DNA from: SIG440 sp045580025
GTDB taxonomy: Bacteria > Bacillota > Clostridia > Monoglobales > Monoglobaceae
Assembly (NCBI GenBank): GCA_045580025.1
Contig: JAZNNB010000024.1
Location: 1 to 50,973 of the forward strand
Direction: 5' to 3'
Length of the DNA stretch: 50,973 bases
Shown here: positions 1 through 8,429 of the stretch, piece by piece
How the letters are laid out: each line of letters starts with the position of its first letter
Position numbering within the stretch: the stretch's first letter is position 1
The notes under the pieces: model-generated
The model's input: only the letters and a program-made list of their open reading frames with translations
Database searches by the model: none
What the model was told of the DNA's origin: nothing
Made by a program: the position numbers and the translations under genes

Positions 1-210
1 AAGTTACCGAAATGGCTGGGGAAAAGGGGGGCATATAATAAAAGTTTTTCTAAACCTATTGAAATTATTTGTCGGTTAATGTATAATAATACTGATGTAT
101 TGTGTTTCGCTCAAAGAGCTTTGGAATATGTTCTTGAAGGAATAGAATATTTATTATTGAATCAAAAGTGTTATGGATTGATAAAAGGAAGGCGGTTTCC
201 GCGTTGGTGA
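1..210 (+). CDS. 3' end of an unidentified gene (partial)
   Basis: A frame is open from the first base to a TGA at 208-210, giving 69 residues with no start inside the window. The tail is rich in aromatic and basic residues and ends in GRRFPRW. I do not recognise the family. Its stop overlaps a GTG that could start the next gene (GTGA, 207-210), which is typical of translational coupling and is the main reason to believe it is coding. It could also be a chance open frame, because it is short and truncated. Confidence 0.4.
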   Translation, partial: KLPKWLGKRGAYNKSFSKPIEIICRLMYNNTDVLCFAQRALEYVLEGIEYLLLNQKCYGLIKGRRFPRW

Positions 211-1436
211 TTAGAGTATTTATTGATATATGTCAGCTTTTACTGTTTTTTATTGCAGGATATTATTTTGTTCTTGCCTTGTTTTCTCTCACGGTTTCAA
301 AGAAAGAAACGGTGGAAAGTAAGAAAAATAAATTTGCCCTGCTTATTGCGGCTCACAACGAAGAGGCTGTTGTGGGGAATTTGGTGAAGAGTCTTAAAAA
401 TCTCGACTATCCATCTGATTGTTATGAGATTTTTGTTGTTGCCGACAACTGTACAGATAGCACAAAGAAAATCGCAGAGGATTGTGGCGCCGTGGTTTTT
501 GAAAGATTTGACGAGAGTGAACGCGGCAAGGGTTATGCCATGGAATTTGCCTTTGAAAAGATTTTTGCTCTTGATGAAAAATTTGAGTATATTTGTGTGT
601 TTGATGCTGACAATGTTGTGAATGAAGATTTTTTGTTTCATATGAACAACAAGATAAATCAGGGCTATAGGGCAGTTCAGGGATACCTCGACAGTAAAAA
701 CCCTGCTGATTCGTGGCTCACATTTTCGTATTCGCTCTGGTACTGGATAAACAACAGACTTTCTCAGCTTTCCCGCGGAAATCTTGACCTTGGCTGTCGC
801 CTTGGCGGCACGGGGTTTGCAGTTGACTGTGAACTTATAAAAGAGTATGGCTGGGGCGCTACCTGTCTTGCGGAGGATACGGAGTTTACTCTTAAGCTTG
901 CACTCAATGACATAAAGGTGGGTTGGTCCCACGAGGCTGTGGTGTATGATGAAAAGCCCACAAAAATGGCTACGTCCATGAGACAACGAAAACGGTGGAT
1001 GCAGGGACTTGCAGATGTTTCCTCGCGCTATGTAAGACCACTTATGAAAAAGGGTATTGAGGAAAGGTCATCGGGCGCTTTTCATATGCTGATGAATTTT
1101 TGGGGAGACACCCTTTATCCTGTGACTCTGGGCTATTTTCTTGTGATTTATGGAATGATTTTCTTTGCCGATGAGAAATCTTTGATTTATAATCTGCTTT
1201 GTACCATGTGGTTTGAACAGTGGAGGTTTTTGCTTCTTTCGGTACTTGTTTTTGGGAATATTTTTGTCATTCTTGCAGGACTTTATAACGACAAAAAGCT
1301 TGACAGGAAGGTTATAAAAAACTTTTTGGGATTTTTGGTTTACCTCATTACATGGATTCCCATTGGAATTTGGGGAATTATTAAAAAAGATGAAAAAGAA
1401 TGGTTTCACACACCACATTCGGGAGGTAAGGCCTGA
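207..1436 (+). CDS. Membrane-bound family 2 glycosyltransferase
   Basis: Processive-type GT2 enzyme expected to transfer a sugar from a nucleotide-sugar at the inner face of the membrane, probably for an envelope polysaccharide. The substrate is unknown. A membrane helix follows the start (about residues 5-28). The catalytic domain carries the AAHNEE nucleotide-binding motif (about 48-53), the DAD metal motif (about 133-135), AEDTE with the catalytic Asp (about 224) and the QRKRW signature (about 260-264). Three hydrophobic segments follow at the C-terminus. The frame extends up to a GTG at 168, but GTG 207 (or TTG 204) is preferred because GGAAGGCGG lies at 187-195 and 207 overlaps the upstream stop. 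It heads an operon with the DUF6106-like gene 23 bases downstream. Confidence 0.85.
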   Translation: MIRVFIDICQLLLFFIAGYYFVLALFSLTVSKKETVESKKNKFALLIAAHNEEAVVGNLVKSLKNLDYPSDCYEIFVVADNCTDSTKKIAEDCGAVVFERFDESERGKGYAMEFAFEKIFALDEKFEYICVFDADNVVNEDFLFHMNNKINQGYRAVQGYLDSKNPADSWLTFSYSLWYWINNRLSQLSRGNLDLGCRLGGTGFAVDCELIKEYGWGATCLAEDTEFTLKLALNDIKVGWSHEAVVYDEKPTKMATSMRQRKRWMQGLADVSSRYVRPLMKKGIEERSSGAFHMLMNFWGDTLYPVTLGYFLVIYGMIFFADEKSLIYNLLCTMWFEQWRFLLLSVLVFGNIFVILAGLYNDKKLDRKVIKNFLGFLVYLITWIPIGIWGIIKKDEKEWFHTPHSGGKA

Positions 1437-1459
1437 GGGGTGGTGAAAAGGAGGAAAAG

Positions 1460-1978
1460 ATGGATATTTTTATTGAAGAAATAGTTGAAAGAAAAAGAAC
1501 GGCAAAGGATGTAGCTATAGTTTTCGGACTTATGGTGTTGAGCGTGATTTTCGCCTATCTTCTTTTAGTGGTGGTTTTTCCGCTTGTTCCACAATTTGGT
1601 TCGGTTTTGTTTGTGCTCACCGCAAGTGTGATATATATAGCCTATCGGTTTTCTATGTCCTTTAATGTTGAATATGAATATTCCCTGGTTAAAAATGAAA
1701 TTGATATTGATAAAATTATGAATAAAAGAAAAAGAAAAAGACTCACTACAGTGAATATAAAAGGCCTTGAGGCATTTGGCCGTTGTAACGGAAATCACGA
1801 GTATAAAAGGTTTTCTGATGATATTTCTGTGAAGAAAATTTATGCTTGTGAGAAAGTGAATGATGAAAACAATTACTTTGTGGTTTATTTTGAAAACAGT
1901 ATGAGGGTTATGACTGTTTTTTCTCCGTCAGAAAAAATCGTTGAGGTAATTGAAAAGCTTAATCCTAAAAGGGTATAA
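1460..1978 (+). CDS. DUF6106-like membrane protein
   Basis: A 172-residue protein with two adjacent hydrophobic segments (about residues 20-65), followed by a soluble basic domain containing a KRKRKR run and the phrase EYEYSLVKNEIDIDKI. From memory this matches the clostridial DUF6106 family, whose function is unknown. A GGAGG site lies 8 bases before the ATG. It sits between the glycosyltransferase and the AcpS-NnrD gene, with only 3 bases to the next start, so it is co-transcribed. No catalytic motif is visible. Confidence 0.7.
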   Translation: MDIFIEEIVERKRTAKDVAIVFGLMVLSVIFAYLLLVVVFPLVPQFGSVLFVLTASVIYIAYRFSMSFNVEYEYSLVKNEIDIDKIMNKRKRKRLTTVNIKGLEAFGRCNGNHEYKRFSDDISVKKIYACEKVNDENNYFVVYFENSMRVMTVFSPSEKIVEVIEKLNPKRV

Positions 1979-1981
1979 ATT

Positions 1982-3196
1982 ATGATAAATTGCGGTGTTG
2001 ATATTATAGAAATTTCGCGGATTGAAAGAGCTGTCAATAAAAACAAGAAGTTTTTGGACAGAGTGTTTTCAAAGGGTGAAATTGATTATTTTGAGAGAAA
2101 CGGAAGCCGAATGGAAACTCTGGCGGGGTTTTATGCTGCAAAAGAGGCTTTTCTCAAATACAAAAAGTGCGGCATAAAAAGTCTTGAGCTTTCTCTTGTT
2201 TCTATTGAACACGATGAAATGAATGCTCCGTTTGTGGTGTATAAGGGCGTGCGTCAAAATGTATCCCTGAGTATTTCCCATCACAAAACCTCTGCGGTGG
2301 CGGTGGTTTGTGGTGATGAATTTTATGTGCCATATGTTGACACCAAAATGGGTGGAATGATTCCAAGACGGAAAGCTGATGCCCACAAAGGTGATTGCGG
2401 TAGAGTTTTGGTGGTTGCAGGCTCGAGAGGTATGACGGGGGCTGCTGTGCTTGCGTCAAAAAGTGCTCTTCGCTCGGGCAGCGGTCTTGTGACAGTAGCT
2501 GTGCCAAAGGATGAAAGAATGATTGTTGCAGCCATGGTGCCTGAAATTATTACCGTAGGGCTTGATGCAGAAAATGGTATCATTTGCTTTGGCGCAATAA
2601 AAGAAATTCTTGCTGAGGCAAAAAAGGCGGATGCAGTGGTTTTTGGACCGGGACTTTCGCAAAATAAAGATATAAAAGATGTTCTTTTTGGACTTCTGAC
2701 TCAGTACAGCGGCAAGCTCGTTATAGATGCAGACGGGCTAAATGCAATAAAGACGGATTGTGAAATCTTTAAGGAAAAGAAATGTCAGGTTGTTATAACT
2801 CCTCATCCTGGTGAAATGGCGAGACTTTTGGGGGTTACAACCCATGATATAGCCGAAGACAGATGCGGTATAGCATCAAAGTTTGCAAATGAATATGGAG
2901 TAACTGTGGTGCTTAAAGGAAAAGACACGGTGGTGGCAAATGAAAAGGGTGATGTAAAAATCAATCCCACGGGGAATTCGGGAATGGCAACGGCAGGGAT
3001 GGGCGATGTCCTTTCGGGCGTTATTGCATCGTTTTTGGGACAGGGGCTCGAGCCTTTTGATGCGGCCGTTTTGGGTACTTATATTCACGGCAAAGCAGGC
3101 GACATAGCGAAAAGTGAAAAAGGTGTTCATGGTCTTATTGCATCGGATGTTCTGGAAAACTTGCCTTTGGCAATCAAATCAGAAATTGAGATTTAA
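1982..3196 (+). CDS. Fusion of holo-ACP synthase (AcpS) and ADP/ATP-dependent NAD(P)H-hydrate dehydratase (NnrD)
   Basis: Residues 1 to about 118 are AcpS-like: GVDIIEISR with the metal-binding Asp near the start, FYAAKEAF with the catalytic Glu/Lys, and SISHHKTSA. AcpS moves 4'-phosphopantetheine from CoA to acyl carrier protein. Residues about 125-404 are a complete NnrD (YjeF C-terminal) domain: VVAGSRGMTGAA, FGPGL, VIDADGLNAI, ITPHPGEM, VVLKGKDTVV and NSGMATAGMGDVLSG. NnrD repairs hydrated NAD(P)H. The NnrE epimerase domain often fused to NnrD is absent here, and AcpS occupies the N-terminal position. There is no stop or start between the domains, so this is a true fusion. acpS is also next to alr and mazEF in Bacillus, which supports the assignment. 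Confidence 0.9.
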   Translation: MINCGVDIIEISRIERAVNKNKKFLDRVFSKGEIDYFERNGSRMETLAGFYAAKEAFLKYKKCGIKSLELSLVSIEHDEMNAPFVVYKGVRQNVSLSISHHKTSAVAVVCGDEFYVPYVDTKMGGMIPRRKADAHKGDCGRVLVVAGSRGMTGAAVLASKSALRSGSGLVTVAVPKDERMIVAAMVPEIITVGLDAENGIICFGAIKEILAEAKKADAVVFGPGLSQNKDIKDVLFGLLTQYSGKLVIDADGLNAIKTDCEIFKEKKCQVVITPHPGEMARLLGVTTHDIAEDRCGIASKFANEYGVTVVLKGKDTVVANEKGDVKINPTGNSGMATAGMGDVLSGVIASFLGQGLEPFDAAVLGTYIHGKAGDIAKSEKGVHGLIASDVLENLPLAIKSEIEI

Positions 3197-3223
3197 TGAA
3201 ACGGGAAAAAGGAGCGGGTTACT

Positions 3224-4417
3224 TTGGAAGAAAGAAACAGAGTTTGGGCAGAAATAGACCTTGATGCCCTGGAACATAATTTGAAGCAAATAAAAAAATG
3301 TCTTAAAAAAGATACCCGTATGATGGCTATTGTCAAGGCTGATGCATATGGACATGGCGTTTTTGAAGTGGCAAAAACTGCCATTGAAAACGGAGCAGAT
3401 TATCTTGGTGTTGCCTGGGTGTGTGAGGCGATTGAGCTTAGAAAAATGGGAATTACCTCGCCTATTTTGTTGCTTGGAAATTCTTTTGACAGTGTACTTG
3501 ATGAGATTGTCAGGTATGATATTACGGCTACTGTTTCGGACGTCAGCTTTGCTGAAAAACTTTCGAGTGTTGCAGAAAAATTTAATAAGACAGCAAAAGT
3601 TCATATAAAAATAGACACTGGGATGTCCAGAATAGGATTTCTTTCGGATACTGAAAGCGCGAGAAAAGATACTTGTGACAAAATTCTGAAAATTTCAGAG
3701 CTTTCGGGTCTTGAAATCGAAGGAATTTTTTCGCACTTTGCATCTGCTGATGAGGAAAATGAAGATTATACCCATATGCAATATAATCGATTTTTGGCGG
3801 TTGTGAATGATTTGCACAACATGGGGCTTATAATCCCAATAAAGCATATATGTAACAGTGCGGCAACGGTGAAATTTCCCCAAATGCACCTTGATATGGT
3901 GAGGGCGGGAATAATGATGTATGGTCTTTATCCTTCAAAAAGTTTTGACAAAAATCTTTTGAATTTAATTCCTGTTATGAGCTTTAAGGCTCGCGTTACT
4001 GCAATAAAAGAGCTTGACAAGGGCGTGCCTCTGAGTTACGGAAGAACGTATTGCACAGAGGAAAAATCAAAGATTGCCACAGTATCGGTTGGCTATGCTG
4101 ACGGATATCCAAGGGCACTTTCAAATGCAGCAGAAGTCGTTGCAGGCGGAGAACGCGTGAAACAAGTAGGAAGAATTTGTATGGACCAATGTATGATTGA
4201 CGTTTCAAAGGTCAATAATATAAATGTCGGTGACGAAGTTACCTTGTTTGGCAAAGCATCAGAAAATGGTGTTTCTGCAGATTGCCTTGCAGACACTCTC
4301 GACACAATCAATTATGAAATAGTGTGTGGTGTAGCAAGGCGGGTTCCCCGTATTTATATCAAGAATGAAAAAGTTATTAAAACGCTTGATTACATTTTGG
4401 ACGAATATGGCGTGTAA
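3224..4417 (+). CDS. alr: Alanine racemase
   Basis: PLP enzyme interconverting L- and D-alanine for peptidoglycan. The 397-residue length is normal. The PLP lysine is in AIVKADAYGHG (K38) and the second catalytic residue is the Tyr of PLSYGRTY (about 270). GYADGYPR and the Met-Asp-Gln signature GRICMDQCMIDVS are present. The start is TTG at 3224, with AAAGGAG centred about 11 bases upstream. It follows the AcpS-NnrD gene by 27 bases and precedes the toxin-antitoxin pair, the same neighbourhood as acpS-alr-ndoAI-ndoA in Bacillus subtilis. Confidence 0.96.
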   Translation: MEERNRVWAEIDLDALEHNLKQIKKCLKKDTRMMAIVKADAYGHGVFEVAKTAIENGADYLGVAWVCEAIELRKMGITSPILLLGNSFDSVLDEIVRYDITATVSDVSFAEKLSSVAEKFNKTAKVHIKIDTGMSRIGFLSDTESARKDTCDKILKISELSGLEIEGIFSHFASADEENEDYTHMQYNRFLAVVNDLHNMGLIIPIKHICNSAATVKFPQMHLDMVRAGIMMYGLYPSKSFDKNLLNLIPVMSFKARVTAIKELDKGVPLSYGRTYCTEEKSKIATVSVGYADGYPRALSNAAEVVAGGERVKQVGRICMDQCMIDVSKVNNINVGDEVTLFGKASENGVSADCLADTLDTINYEIVCGVARRVPRIYIKNEKVIKTLDYILDEYGV

Positions 4418-4491
4418 ATACATAAGTGAGTAATTGTATTTGCAATTAGCCCTGACAAGTCATACTGCGTATAATGTAAAAAGGGATTGAT

Positions 4492-4689
4492 ATGGGGGTG
4501 CCTTTTGTGACAGGTGAATGTGAAAAAAGCAAGGCTGTCCTTGCAGAAATCAGTGAATCTTACGCTGGTTTGCTGAAAAAAGGTTACGAAGAAATGTCCC
4601 GCATCAATCTTGGTTTGGCAGAAGAGAGTTTGATTTCGGATAACGAAGCGCTCAGAGTTGCTGAACAAAAACTTGCGGAGTGTGAATAA
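4492..4689 (+). CDS. MazE/EndoAI-type antitoxin reduced to its toxin-binding tail
   Basis: A 65-residue protein directly upstream of mazF. Its second half (KKGYEEMSRINLGLAEE and the acidic end AEQKLAECE) resembles, from memory, the C-terminal toxin-neutralising tail of B. subtilis EndoAI (RRGYMEMAKINLN). The N-terminal ribbon-helix-helix DNA-binding domain usual in this family is missing, and only 74 bases separate the gene from alr, so the domain is not encoded upstream. The start could be ATG 4492 or GTG 4507. It ends 2 bases before the mazF start. Expected role: bind and inhibit MazF, probably without autorepression. Confidence 0.75.
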   Translation: MGVPFVTGECEKSKAVLAEISESYAGLLKKGYEEMSRINLGLAEESLISDNEALRVAEQKLAECE

Positions 4690-4691
4690 TT

Positions 4692-5036
4692 GTGATAATT
4701 AAAAGAGGCGACATTTATTACGCAGATTTGAGCCCCGTGGTGGGCTCCGAACAGGGCGGGGTTAGGCCTGTGCTTATTATTCAAAATGATATAGGCAACA
4801 AATACAGCCCTACGGTGATTGCCACTGCCATTACCTCGCAGATAAACAAGGCAAAAATGCCGACACATATTGAAATTGATGCCAATGAATATGGTCTTTC
4901 AAAGGACTCGGTGGTTCTGGCTGAACAAATAAGGACCATCGACAAAAGACGGCTGAAAGAGAAAATAGGGCATCTGGATGATGAACTTATGACCAGAGTA
5001 AATGAAGCACTTGAAATAAGTTTTGGGCTTATTTAG
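4692..5036 (+). CDS. mazF: MazF/EndoA-type mRNA interferase toxin
   Basis: A 114-residue endoribonuclease of the MazF/PemK family that cleaves mRNA at short sequence-specific sites. It starts with KRGDIYYADLSPVVGSEQGG. The catalytic pair corresponds to R25 (GVRPVLI) and T48 (TAITSQ), both present, and KAKMPTHIEI matches the family. The start is GTG 4692, immediately after the antitoxin stop, with GGAG about 11 bases upstream. The protein appears full length and active. Its partner is the truncated MazE-like protein. The recognition sequence cannot be read from the gene. Confidence 0.95.
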   Translation: MIIKRGDIYYADLSPVVGSEQGGVRPVLIIQNDIGNKYSPTVIATAITSQINKAKMPTHIEIDANEYGLSKDSVVLAEQIRTIDKRRLKEKIGHLDDELMTRVNEALEISFGLI

Positions 5037-5062
5037 CCCGAAGAAATTGGAGGAGGATAAAA

Positions 5063-5536
5063 ATGAAAAAGAACAAAAAGAAATTCAAAATCGCGTTGCT
5101 ATTTGTAGTGCTGAGCCTTATGTTTACGGTGGTTTTGGCAGAGCCTGGAACTGAAGACGACCCGCTGATTACCAAGTCATATATTGATGATGTGCTGATG
5201 CCTAAAATCGAAAAATATGTTGAAAGCGCCATAGCAGGACTTAAAACAGGAAACGGAGCTGCAGGTGCGGCGGCAACTTTCGAGGTTGTGGAAGCAAGTG
5301 CCGGACAGGAAATAATCTGTTCAGCAGGAACAGAGCTTATCCTCAGAATGGGAAAAGCAACAATTATTGCCACCGAAAAGGGTGGAATTGCCGATACAAC
5401 AGCAGGCTTTGATTTGGCAGACGGAAGCGATATGCCATCAAACCACCTTTTGATTGTTCCGTTGGCTGATGGTAGAGGCATAAAGGCAAACAGTGACGTT
5501 ATTGTGATGATTAAAGGCGGTTTTAGTAAAAAATAA
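5063..5536 (+). CDS. Small secreted protein of unknown function
   Basis: 157 residues. A basic N-terminus and hydrophobic core (about 9-25) end in VLA-EP, a plausible signal peptidase I site. The mature part has a short helical stretch (ITKSYIDDVLMPKIEKYVE) and then a compact Gly/Ala-rich domain (TFEVVEASAGQEI, GTELILRMGKA, GGIADTTAGFDL, NHLLIVPLADGRGIKA). I recall similar hypothetical proteins in other Clostridia but no known activity. AGGAGG lies 8 bases before the ATG. It is the last gene of the operon before the terminators at 5551-5617. Confidence 0.75.
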   Translation: MKKNKKKFKIALLFVVLSLMFTVVLAEPGTEDDPLITKSYIDDVLMPKIEKYVESAIAGLKTGNGAAGAAATFEVVEASAGQEIICSAGTELILRMGKATIIATEKGGIADTTAGFDLADGSDMPSNHLLIVPLADGRGIKANSDVIVMIKGGFSKK

Positions 5537-5550
5537 AAAACAAAAACAAA

Positions 5551-5571
5551 TACCCCTCGTTGCGAGGGGTA
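5551..5571 (+). terminator. GC-rich hairpin after the alr/mazF operon
   Basis: Inverted repeat TACCCCTCG / CGAGGGGTA with a TTG loop, 14 bases after the secreted-protein stop, followed by ATTCTGTTGT. The stem is strong but the U-tract is weak. It acts with the next hairpin. Confidence 0.75.
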
Positions 5572-5591
5572 TTCTGTTGTCAAAATAAGAA

Positions 5592-5617
5592 CCACGCTGG
5601 ACTTAGCGTGGTTTTTT
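5592..5617 (+). terminator. Second intrinsic terminator, between convergent genes
   Basis: CCACGCT / AGCGTGG stem (5592-5611) followed by six T. It ends the plus-strand operon and lies 2 bases past the ispE stop on the other strand, so it may serve both directions. Confidence 0.85.
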
Positions 5618-5618
5618 G

Positions 5619-6473
5619 TTATACGAGATATGCATCCTTTGTGATTTTTTGAAATTCTGATAAAGCTTTTTTGGCGGAGGAATTGTCCTTGAAAACTCCA
5701 AAAACTGCTGAACCGCTGCCACTCATAAGGGAGTATGCAGCACCAAGCGTGAGCATCTTTTTTTTGTATTCACTAATTTGGGGATGCATATTTTCTGCAA
5801 CAGTTTCAAGGACGTTTCCTGCAGACTTTGCCAGCGCATCAAGATCGCTATTTTGAAGTGCCATAATTGATGTATTTATGTCAGGGTGTTTTGTGGTTTC
5901 ATCAAGGATAAGGTTTTTATAAACGTAGGCAGTTGAAATGCTGATGTCAGGTTTTGCCAGAACAATAAATGCGTTTTCAAGCGGGGGAAGCGGAGTAAGA
6001 ATTTCACCTATACCCTCGGCGAGCATACAGCCGCCAGACAGAAAAAAGGGAACGTCTGCGCCTAAGGATTTAGCAAGAGACTTCATTTCGGCGTCGCTAA
6101 GGGGACTTTTGAACAACTTATTAAGTACAATAAGTGTCCCTGCGGCGTCTGAAGAACCACCACCAAGACCTGCTCCTGAGGGAATGTTTTTGCATAAATG
6201 AATTCTTGTTTGTGCGGTTATTCCGGTCTTTTCAAAAAATAATTTTGCCGCTTTCGCAACAAGGTTGCTGTCATCTGTGGGTATATTTTCGTTATCGCAG
6301 GAAAACTGGATGATGGAGTCCTGGGAATCGCAGACTGATATTTTCAAAATATCAAAAAGCTTTACTTCCTGCATTATCATTGAAAGATTGTGATAACCAT
6401 CACTTCGGCGGTTTACTACATCAAGGGAAAGATTGATTTTTGCAGGACATTTGATTTCTAATTCTTTTTTCAT
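5619..6473 (-). CDS. ispE: 4-diphosphocytidyl-2-C-methyl-D-erythritol kinase
   Basis: GHMP kinase of the MEP isoprenoid pathway. It phosphorylates CDP-ME with ATP. 284 residues, normal length. The substrate-binding start CPAKINLSLDV (about 9-19) and DGYHNL, the ATP-binding glycine loop PSGAGLGGGSSDAA (about 98-111), LGADVPFF and the C-terminal MSGSGSAVFGVF are all present. It is downstream of ftsH on the minus strand with a hairpin in the 60-base gap, so it is probably transcribed partly by read-through from ftsH. Confidence 0.95.
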   Translation of the reverse strand: MKKELEIKCPAKINLSLDVVNRRSDGYHNLSMIMQEVKLFDILKISVCDSQDSIIQFSCDNENIPTDDSNLVAKAAKLFFEKTGITAQTRIHLCKNIPSGAGLGGGSSDAAGTLIVLNKLFKSPLSDAEMKSLAKSLGADVPFFLSGGCMLAEGIGEILTPLPPLENAFIVLAKPDISISTAYVYKNLILDETTKHPDINTSIMALQNSDLDALAKSAGNVLETVAENMHPQISEYKKKMLTLGAAYSLMSGSGSAVFGVFKDNSSAKKALSEFQKITKDAYLV

Positions 6474-6494
6474 AATGGTATCCTTTTTAAATTA

Positions 6495-6526
6495 AACGAG
6501 AAATCTGTAAGAACAAATTTCTCGTT
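6495..6526 (-). terminator. Hairpin between ftsH and ispE
   Basis: AACGAGAAAT / ATTTCTCGTT inverted repeat, followed on the minus strand by TTAATTTAAAAAGG. It probably attenuates read-through from ftsH into ispE. The U-run is interrupted on the minus strand, so termination may be partial. Confidence 0.6.
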
Positions 6527-6533
6527 TTTTGTA

Positions 6534-8429
6534 TTATTCATTATCTGTGCTTTCGGGTGGCATCGGTTCGTCTTCAACTGATGAGATTTCAGGCTCAGCC
6601 GAAGCTTCAGCAGTTGCCGAAGTTTCTGTGAAAAGTGCATCAAATTCATCGGCATCAACCTTTTCTTTTTCGAGAAGAAGCTCTGCGGTTGTCTTTACCT
6701 TATCAGAGTTTTCTTTGAGAATATCTTCGCAACGTGCATAGCATTCGTCGATTATGCGCTTGATTTCGCTGTCGATTTTTGCAGCTACATCTTCACTGTA
6801 ATCCTTGGTGTGACCAAAGTCACGGCCGATAAATACCTCGTCATTGCTGCTGCCGAAACTGCGCGTTCCAAGGGCTTTGCTCATGCCGTATTTGATAACC
6901 ATATTTTTGGCGATTGCGGTGGCTCTTTCGATGTCATTTGAAGCGCCTGTGCTTATGTCGCCAAGGAAAAGCTGTTCTGAGACTCTGCCGCCAAGGAGAG
7001 AAACAATTTCTTCAAGCATCTCGGTTTTTGAGGTATAAGAAACATCTTCCTTGGGAAGAGACAGTGTGTATCCGCCTGCTCTTCCTCTTGGGATAATCGA
7101 AATCTGATGAACACGATCCTGAGTGGGAAGGAGCTTTGAAACAACAGCGTGACCCGCTTCGTGGTATGCTGTGAGCTTGCGCTCTTTTTCAGTGACGATA
7201 CGAGTCTTCTTTTCGGGACCTGCAATAACTTTCATTATGGACTCTTCAAGGTCAAACATTGTGATTGAGGTTGCATTGTTCTTTGCTGCACGGAGGGCCG
7301 CCTCGTTCATAAGGTTTTCAAGGTCTGCGCCTGTGAAACCAACAGTGGTTTTTGCAAGAACATCAAGACGCACATCATCTGCAAGAGGTTTGCCTTTAGC
7401 GTGAACTTTAAGGATTTCTTCTCTTCCCTTGACGTCAGGAGCGTCAACCAGAACCTGACGGTCAAAACGACCGGGACGGAGAAGTGCACTGTCAAGAATG
7501 TCAGGACGGTTGGTTGCAGCAATTACGATAACACCTTCGTTTATGCCGAAACCGTCCATTTCTACAAGAAGTTGGTTGAGGGTTTGTTCTCTTTCGTCGT
7601 GACCGCCGCCAAGGCCTGCGCCTCTTTGTCTGCCTACGGCATCAATTTCGTCAATGAAAACTATACATGGCGCAGATTTCTTTGCGTGCTCAAAAAGATC
7701 ACGTACACGGGATGCGCCAACACCTACAAACATTTCTACGAAATCTGAACCAGAAATGGAGAAGAAAGGAACACCTGCTTCGCCGGCAACAGCCTTGGCG
7801 AGCAATGTTTTACCTGTTCCGGGAGGTCCTACAAGAAGAACGCCTTTAGGGATTCTTGCGCCAAGGGCACAGAATTTTTTGGGGTCTTTGAGGAAATCTA
7901 CAATCTCCTTGAGTTCTTCTTTTTCTTCGTCTTCGCCTGCTACATCATCAAAGGTTTTTTTGTTCTTATCATCAATGGTTACTTTGGCACGGCTTTTGCC
8001 AAAGGACATAACGCCGCCTTTGCCACCGCCTTGTGATTGACGCATAAAAATAACCCAGAAGACAATCATAATGACAATAAGACCAAGAGATGGCAAAAAG
8101 CTCAGCCACCATGGCGGAGAAACGGGTTCGGGCGTGTCGACCTTGAGCGTGCCGGCAGCAACTTGACGGTCAATATCGTCACCCACGCTCAGGTAGAGGA
8201 CGGTATATCCGGGAGTTGCAACTTCTATTTTTGTGTTATCGCTAAGTGTCGCATATGCGGTGGTATCAACAACCTGCAGCTCGGTTACCTGACCTGTTTT
8301 TATCATTGTGAGAAGGTCGGAGTAAACATGCTTGGTTGTTGGCTCCGGGGTTGAGGTAACCACAAATATGGTGAGAATTATCAGAAATAAGATTAAATAA
8401 AAGCTTAAACCACGTAAAGGTTTTTTCAA
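6534..8429 (-). CDS. ftsH: ATP-dependent zinc metalloprotease FtsH
   Basis: Membrane AAA+ protease that degrades misfolded membrane proteins and short-lived regulators; in Bacillus it is needed for sporulation. 631 residues. Order: TM1 (about 8-26), extracytoplasmic domain, TM2 (about 108-128), Walker A GPPGTGKT (201-208), pore loop MFVGVG (about 233-238), Walker B IVFIDEID (about 256-263), second region of homology ending in RPGRFDR (about 318-324), zinc site HEAGH (423-427). The C-terminus is acidic and Ala/Ser-rich. The start is TTG at 8429, supported by GGAGGCGATCCC just upstream. No key residue is missing. Confidence 0.97.
   Translation of the reverse strand: MKKPLRGLSFYLILFLIILTIFVVTSTPEPTTKHVYSDLLTMIKTGQVTELQVVDTTAYATLSDNTKIEVATPGYTVLYLSVGDDIDRQVAAGTLKVDTPEPVSPPWWLSFLPSLGLIVIMIVFWVIFMRQSQGGGKGGVMSFGKSRAKVTIDDKNKKTFDDVAGEDEEKEELKEIVDFLKDPKKFCALGARIPKGVLLVGPPGTGKTLLAKAVAGEAGVPFFSISGSDFVEMFVGVGASRVRDLFEHAKKSAPCIVFIDEIDAVGRQRGAGLGGGHDEREQTLNQLLVEMDGFGINEGVIVIAATNRPDILDSALLRPGRFDRQVLVDAPDVKGREEILKVHAKGKPLADDVRLDVLAKTTVGFTGADLENLMNEAALRAAKNNATSITMFDLEESIMKVIAGPEKKTRIVTEKERKLTAYHEAGHAVVSKLLPTQDRVHQISIIPRGRAGGYTLSLPKEDVSYTSKTEMLEEIVSLLGGRVSEQLFLGDISTGASNDIERATAIAKNMVIKYGMSKALGTRSFGSSNDEVFIGRDFGHTKDYSEDVAAKIDSEIKRIIDECYARCEDILKENSDKVKTTAELLLEKEKVDADEFDALFTETSATAEASAEPEISSVEDEPMPPESTDNE

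Noticed and set aside
297..986. 229-codon minus-strand frame opposite the glycosyltransferase
   Set aside because: It is the antisense shadow of a gene with clear GT2 motifs, without a ribosome site or recognisable protein. The same applies to the other long antisense frames over ftsH, recD2, eno and the dipeptidase gene.
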